A stretch of DNA of 64,000 nt from Flavobacterium sp. (lineage in GTDB: Bacteria; Bacteroidota; Bacteroidia; Flavobacteriales; Flavobacteriaceae). The notes under the pieces are model-generated. The model did not search any database and was not told the DNA's origin. It saw only the letters and a program-made list of their open reading frames with translations. Where the stretch lies: contig NZ_JAIXRZ010000051.1 of NCBI RefSeq assembly GCF_027484945.1, forward strand, positions 16,906-80,905. Direction: 5' to 3'. This document shows positions 61,959-64,000 of this stretch, piece after piece. Every line of letters starts with the position of its first letter. Position 1 is the first letter of the stretch. The position numbers and the translations under genes were made by a program.

Positions 61959-63263
61959 TTACAAATTAGATCCCTTACTTTTTGGTACGCGCAATAATAA
62001 AATTACACCGGTAATAAAAAATATACCTAAAAAAACAATAGCGTTTCGCATCGAACCTGTCAATTGATCAATTACGCCATAAATTGTCATTCCGATAACA
62101 ATCCCTACCTTTTCTGTTACATCATAAAAACTGAAAAATGAGGCCGTATCATCTGTTTCTGGAAGTAATTTAGAATAGGTGGAACGCGATAAGGATTGTA
62201 TGCCCCCCATGACCAACCCAACAAATCCGGCTGTTGCATAAAAATGAATGGGCAAAGTAATAAAAAAGGCAAAACAACACAATACAGCCCAAAACCCACA
62301 AAGAAAAATTAATGTTTTGATATTACCGTATTTTTCTGAAGCTCGCGAAGTAAAATAAGCACCAACTACAGCTACGATTTGAATTAATAAAATACTAATA
62401 ATTAAACCGGTAGTTTTTTGACTGGCTGTTTCCCACTGTACTTCAGTTGCACCAAAATACGTAGCTACCAACATTACGGTCTGTACAGCCATACTGAATA
62501 CAAAATAGCTATTCAAATAGCGTTTCAAGGCTAAATTCTGTTGCATTTGGTTCCAAACAACTTTCAATTCGTGGAAACCTTTAAAAATAAAGTCGCGCGT
62601 TAAAGGAACATTGGCACGGTTTCCTTTGGGCAAATAGTAATAAGTAATATGACTAAATCCAATCCACCAAATCCCCACCAAAATAAAAGAATATTTCATC
62701 ATTTCTATTTTGCGCGCATCGGGAACTAACATTACCATAGCCAAATTGACAAGTAATAAAATCGTACTTCCAATATAGCCCATAGAAAATCCGCGTGCAC
62801 TAACGCGATCTTGTTGGTCGGGAAAAGCAATATCAGGCAAGTAGGAATTATAAAACACCAAACTAGACCAAAAACCAATCAATCCAAAAAAGTAAAACGT
62901 ATAACCTAATGCTAAATTCTGGATATCAAACCAATACAATCCAATACAGGATATCCCACCCAGGTAACAGAAAAACCGTAAAAAAGATTTTTTATTACCT
63001 AAATAATCGGCAATGCCGGATAAAATAGGTGCGCAAATAGCAACCCAAATAAATGCAAAAGCCGTTACAAAGGATATCATAGCTGTCGCTTTCACTTCGT
63101 ATCCAAAGAAAATTGCATGTTTACGGCCAGCCAATTCAAAGATTTGTTCGTAATAAATTGGGAATATTGCCGAGGCAATTACTAAACTATAAACCGAATT
63201 AGCCCAATCATAAAATGCCCAAGCATTTAGCAGTTTAGGGTGACCTTTGGGAAGTTGTGGCAT
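61959..63263 (-). CDS. UMF1-family MFS transporter (Atg22-like)
   Basis: 434 residues with about 12 transmembrane segments. It starts L-L-N-A-W-A-F-Y-D-W-A-N-S-V-Y, the signature of the UMF1/vacuole effluxer Atg22-like branch of MFS, and includes G-G-I-Q-S-L-S-R-S-T-Y-S-K-L-L-P (about residue 343). Transported substrate unknown; fungal relatives export amino acids from the vacuole. It is the gene next to the rRNA operon. An exact TATATTTG lies 45 nt upstream. Confidence 0.88.
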   Translation of the reverse strand: MPQLPKGHPKLLNAWAFYDWANSVYSLVIASAIFPIYYEQIFELAGRKHAIFFGYEVKATAMISFVTAFAFIWVAICAPILSGIADYLGNKKSFLRFFCYLGGISCIGLYWFDIQNLALGYTFYFFGLIGFWSSLVFYNSYLPDIAFPDQQDRVSARGFSMGYIGSTILLLVNLAMVMLVPDARKIEMMKYSFILVGIWWIGFSHITYYYLPKGNRANVPLTRDFIFKGFHELKVVWNQMQQNLALKRYLNSYFVFSMAVQTVMLVATYFGATEVQWETASQKTTGLIISILLIQIVAVVGAYFTSRASEKYGNIKTLIFLCGFWAVLCCFAFFITLPIHFYATAGFVGLVMGGIQSLSRSTYSKLLPETDDTASFFSFYDVTEKVGIVIGMTIYGVIDQLTGSMRNAIVFLGIFFITGVILLLRVPKSKGSNL

Positions 63264-63308
63264 TATTGTAGCTTCTAAATTTGATAAAAATCGTGCTTGC
63301 GATCACTT

Positions 63309-63316
63309 CAAATATA
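63309..63316 (-). promoter_or_regulatory. -7 element of the UMF1 transporter gene
   Basis: Exact TATATTTG on the minus strand, 45 nt before the ATG at 63263; no clear upstream TTTG. Confidence 0.35.
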
Positions 63317-63470
63317 AATGAATATTTTCACATTATGGATGTTGCCTTATTTTTTTAATTTCCATTACTATTAAAGCAATAATTTATAATACAACCTTCC
63401 TATGTAACGCGCTGTGTTTCTCTCCGCTGTGGGCTTTCCACTTCGCCCCCTCACGCAAATGATGTGCTCC

Positions 63471-63507
63471 ATAATTTATAATTTATAATTTATAATTCAT
63501 AATTTTT
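63471..63507. repeat. AT-rich tandem near-repeat (ATAATTT)
   Basis: Four imperfect copies of ATAATTT in a row. A similar run lies at 37153-37184. From memory such AT-rich runs are frequent between flavobacterial genes. Confidence 0.5.
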
Positions 63508-63527
63508 CTCGCACCTTTAAAACAAAA

Positions 63528-63562
63528 AAAAGTCCTTTACAACACTTGTAAAGGACTTTCTA
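63528..63562 (-). terminator. rRNA operon terminator
   Basis: Strong 12-bp stem, arms AGTCCTTTACAA (63533-63544) and TTGTAAAGGACT (63548-63559), 3-nt loop, then a T-run on the minus strand, just after 5S rRNA. Confidence 0.9.
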
Positions 63563-63567
63563 AAAAG

Positions 63568-63675
<108 letters not shown>

Positions 63676-63790
63676 AATCTTTAAGCTTTCTCCAATACCC
63701 TTTTAGGTTCGCTTGGAGTTGCTTCTAATATTGTAACATACTGCGATAAGATAATCTAAAACAAAGCTGAACCATCCCGATTGCTCGGGA
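63676..63790 (-). other. 23S-5S spacer
   Basis: About 115 nt between the two rRNA genes. It includes a hairpin (63771-63794, arms ACCATCCCGA and TCGGGACGGT with one A-C mismatch), probably a processing stem at the 23S 3' end. No tRNA. Confidence 0.6.
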
Positions 63791-64000
63791 CGGTTTCGAT
63801 ACATAAGCTAACGGGTTATTAGTACTACTCGGCTATGACATTACTGCCTTTACACCTATAGCCTATCAACGTGGTCATCTTCCACGACCCTTAAAAGAAA
63901 TCTCATCTTGTGGTGGGTTTCGCGCTTATATGCTTTCAGCGCTTATCCCTTCCCGACGTAGCTACTCTGCGGTGCCCCTGGCGAGACAACAGATACACTA
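63791..64000 (-). rRNA. rrl: 23S ribosomal RNA, 3' part only
   Basis: The minus strand shows the end of 23S rRNA: conserved pieces T-T-G-A-T-A-G-G-C-T, C-C-G-A-G-T-A-G-T-A-C-T-A-A-T (near the 3' terminus) and, further in, the A-G-C-T-A-C-G-T-C-G-G-G region of domain VI. The gene continues to the right beyond the window; its exact 3' end is approximate. Confidence 0.92.

Larger units (their letters stand above)
63264..63532. other. intergenic region between the UMF1 transporter and 5S rRNA
   Basis: No gene. It holds the transporter's -7 element (63309-63316), a G+C-richer block (63405-63460, minus-strand reading contains GTGAGGGGGCGAAGTGGAAA), and an AT-rich run of ATAATTT near-repeats (63471-63507). 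The rRNA terminator follows. Confidence 0.5.

Overview
The window is low-G+C chromosomal DNA from a member of the Bacteroidota, almost certainly Flavobacteriaceae and Flavobacterium-like. The evidence is the type IX secretion genes porX and porQ, a carboxypeptidase-regulatory-domain TonB receptor, a FISUMP lipoprotein, a CAL67264-type small membrane protein, start codons with almost no Shine-Dalgarno sequences, and promoters that fit the Bacteroidota TTTG / TAnnTTTG pattern. The genes are mostly conserved chromosomal ones. I see no prophage, transposon, CRISPR array or tRNA gene. The right end runs into the 3' part of an rRNA operon (5S, then the 3' end of 23S, both on the minus strand).

Layout. 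1-11 kb: the 3' part of a maleate isomerase-family gene, an M13 peptidase and a class A-type serine hydrolase (minus strand), then porX-tsaE-ald and a small membrane protein (plus), then a cysteine synthase-family enzyme and an oligopeptidase B-like S9 peptidase (minus). 11-24 kb: a YbaB-type protein, threonine aldolase, prfB with its programmed frameshift, a phosphate block (OprP-like porin, PiT transporter, DUF47 protein), an acyl-CoA carboxylase beta subunit, an extended RluA-type pseudouridine synthase, an M1 peptidase, menE and a CPBP protease. 24-33 kb: ArsC-like protein, TonB receptor, a 55-codon membrane protein, CorA, the histidine-degradation genes hutI and hutG on either side of a coiled-coil membrane protein, and a RhlE-type helicase. 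33-44 kb: TPR hybrid histidine kinase, ettA, a 58-codon membrane protein, holA, a stand-alone HsdR-N nuclease-like domain, a GT2 glycosyltransferase, an OmpA lipoprotein, a YciO/TsaC-family protein and a UvrD/PcrA helicase. 44-64 kb: a second M1 peptidase, recG, pheT, rpsA, the FISUMP lipoprotein, a NupG-type transporter, porQ-cmk, lon, a small lipoprotein, a UMF1-family transporter and the rRNA operon.

How the genes fit together. Several groups point to a peptide- and amino-acid-using heterotroph with gliding-type (type IX) secretion: M13, two M1, S9, CPBP and Lon peptidases; alanine dehydrogenase, threonine aldolase, hutI/hutG and acyl-CoA carboxylase for catabolism; and PorX (regulator) with PorQ (secretion/attachment component). 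Translation genes are well represented (prfB, pheT, rpsA, tsaE, ettA, the pseudouridine synthase and rRNA).

No convincing new multi-gene system is present. The most interesting signals are small: a perfect AGGAGG before the prfB frameshift in a genome that otherwise barely uses Shine-Dalgarno sequences; an 18-bp perfect palindrome on the promoter of the FISUMP lipoprotein; a pair of TGTCA/TGACA dyads at the start of lon; a nearly leaderless stand-alone nuclease-like gene beside holA; and possible repeat-like intergenic blocks next to the rRNA operon.
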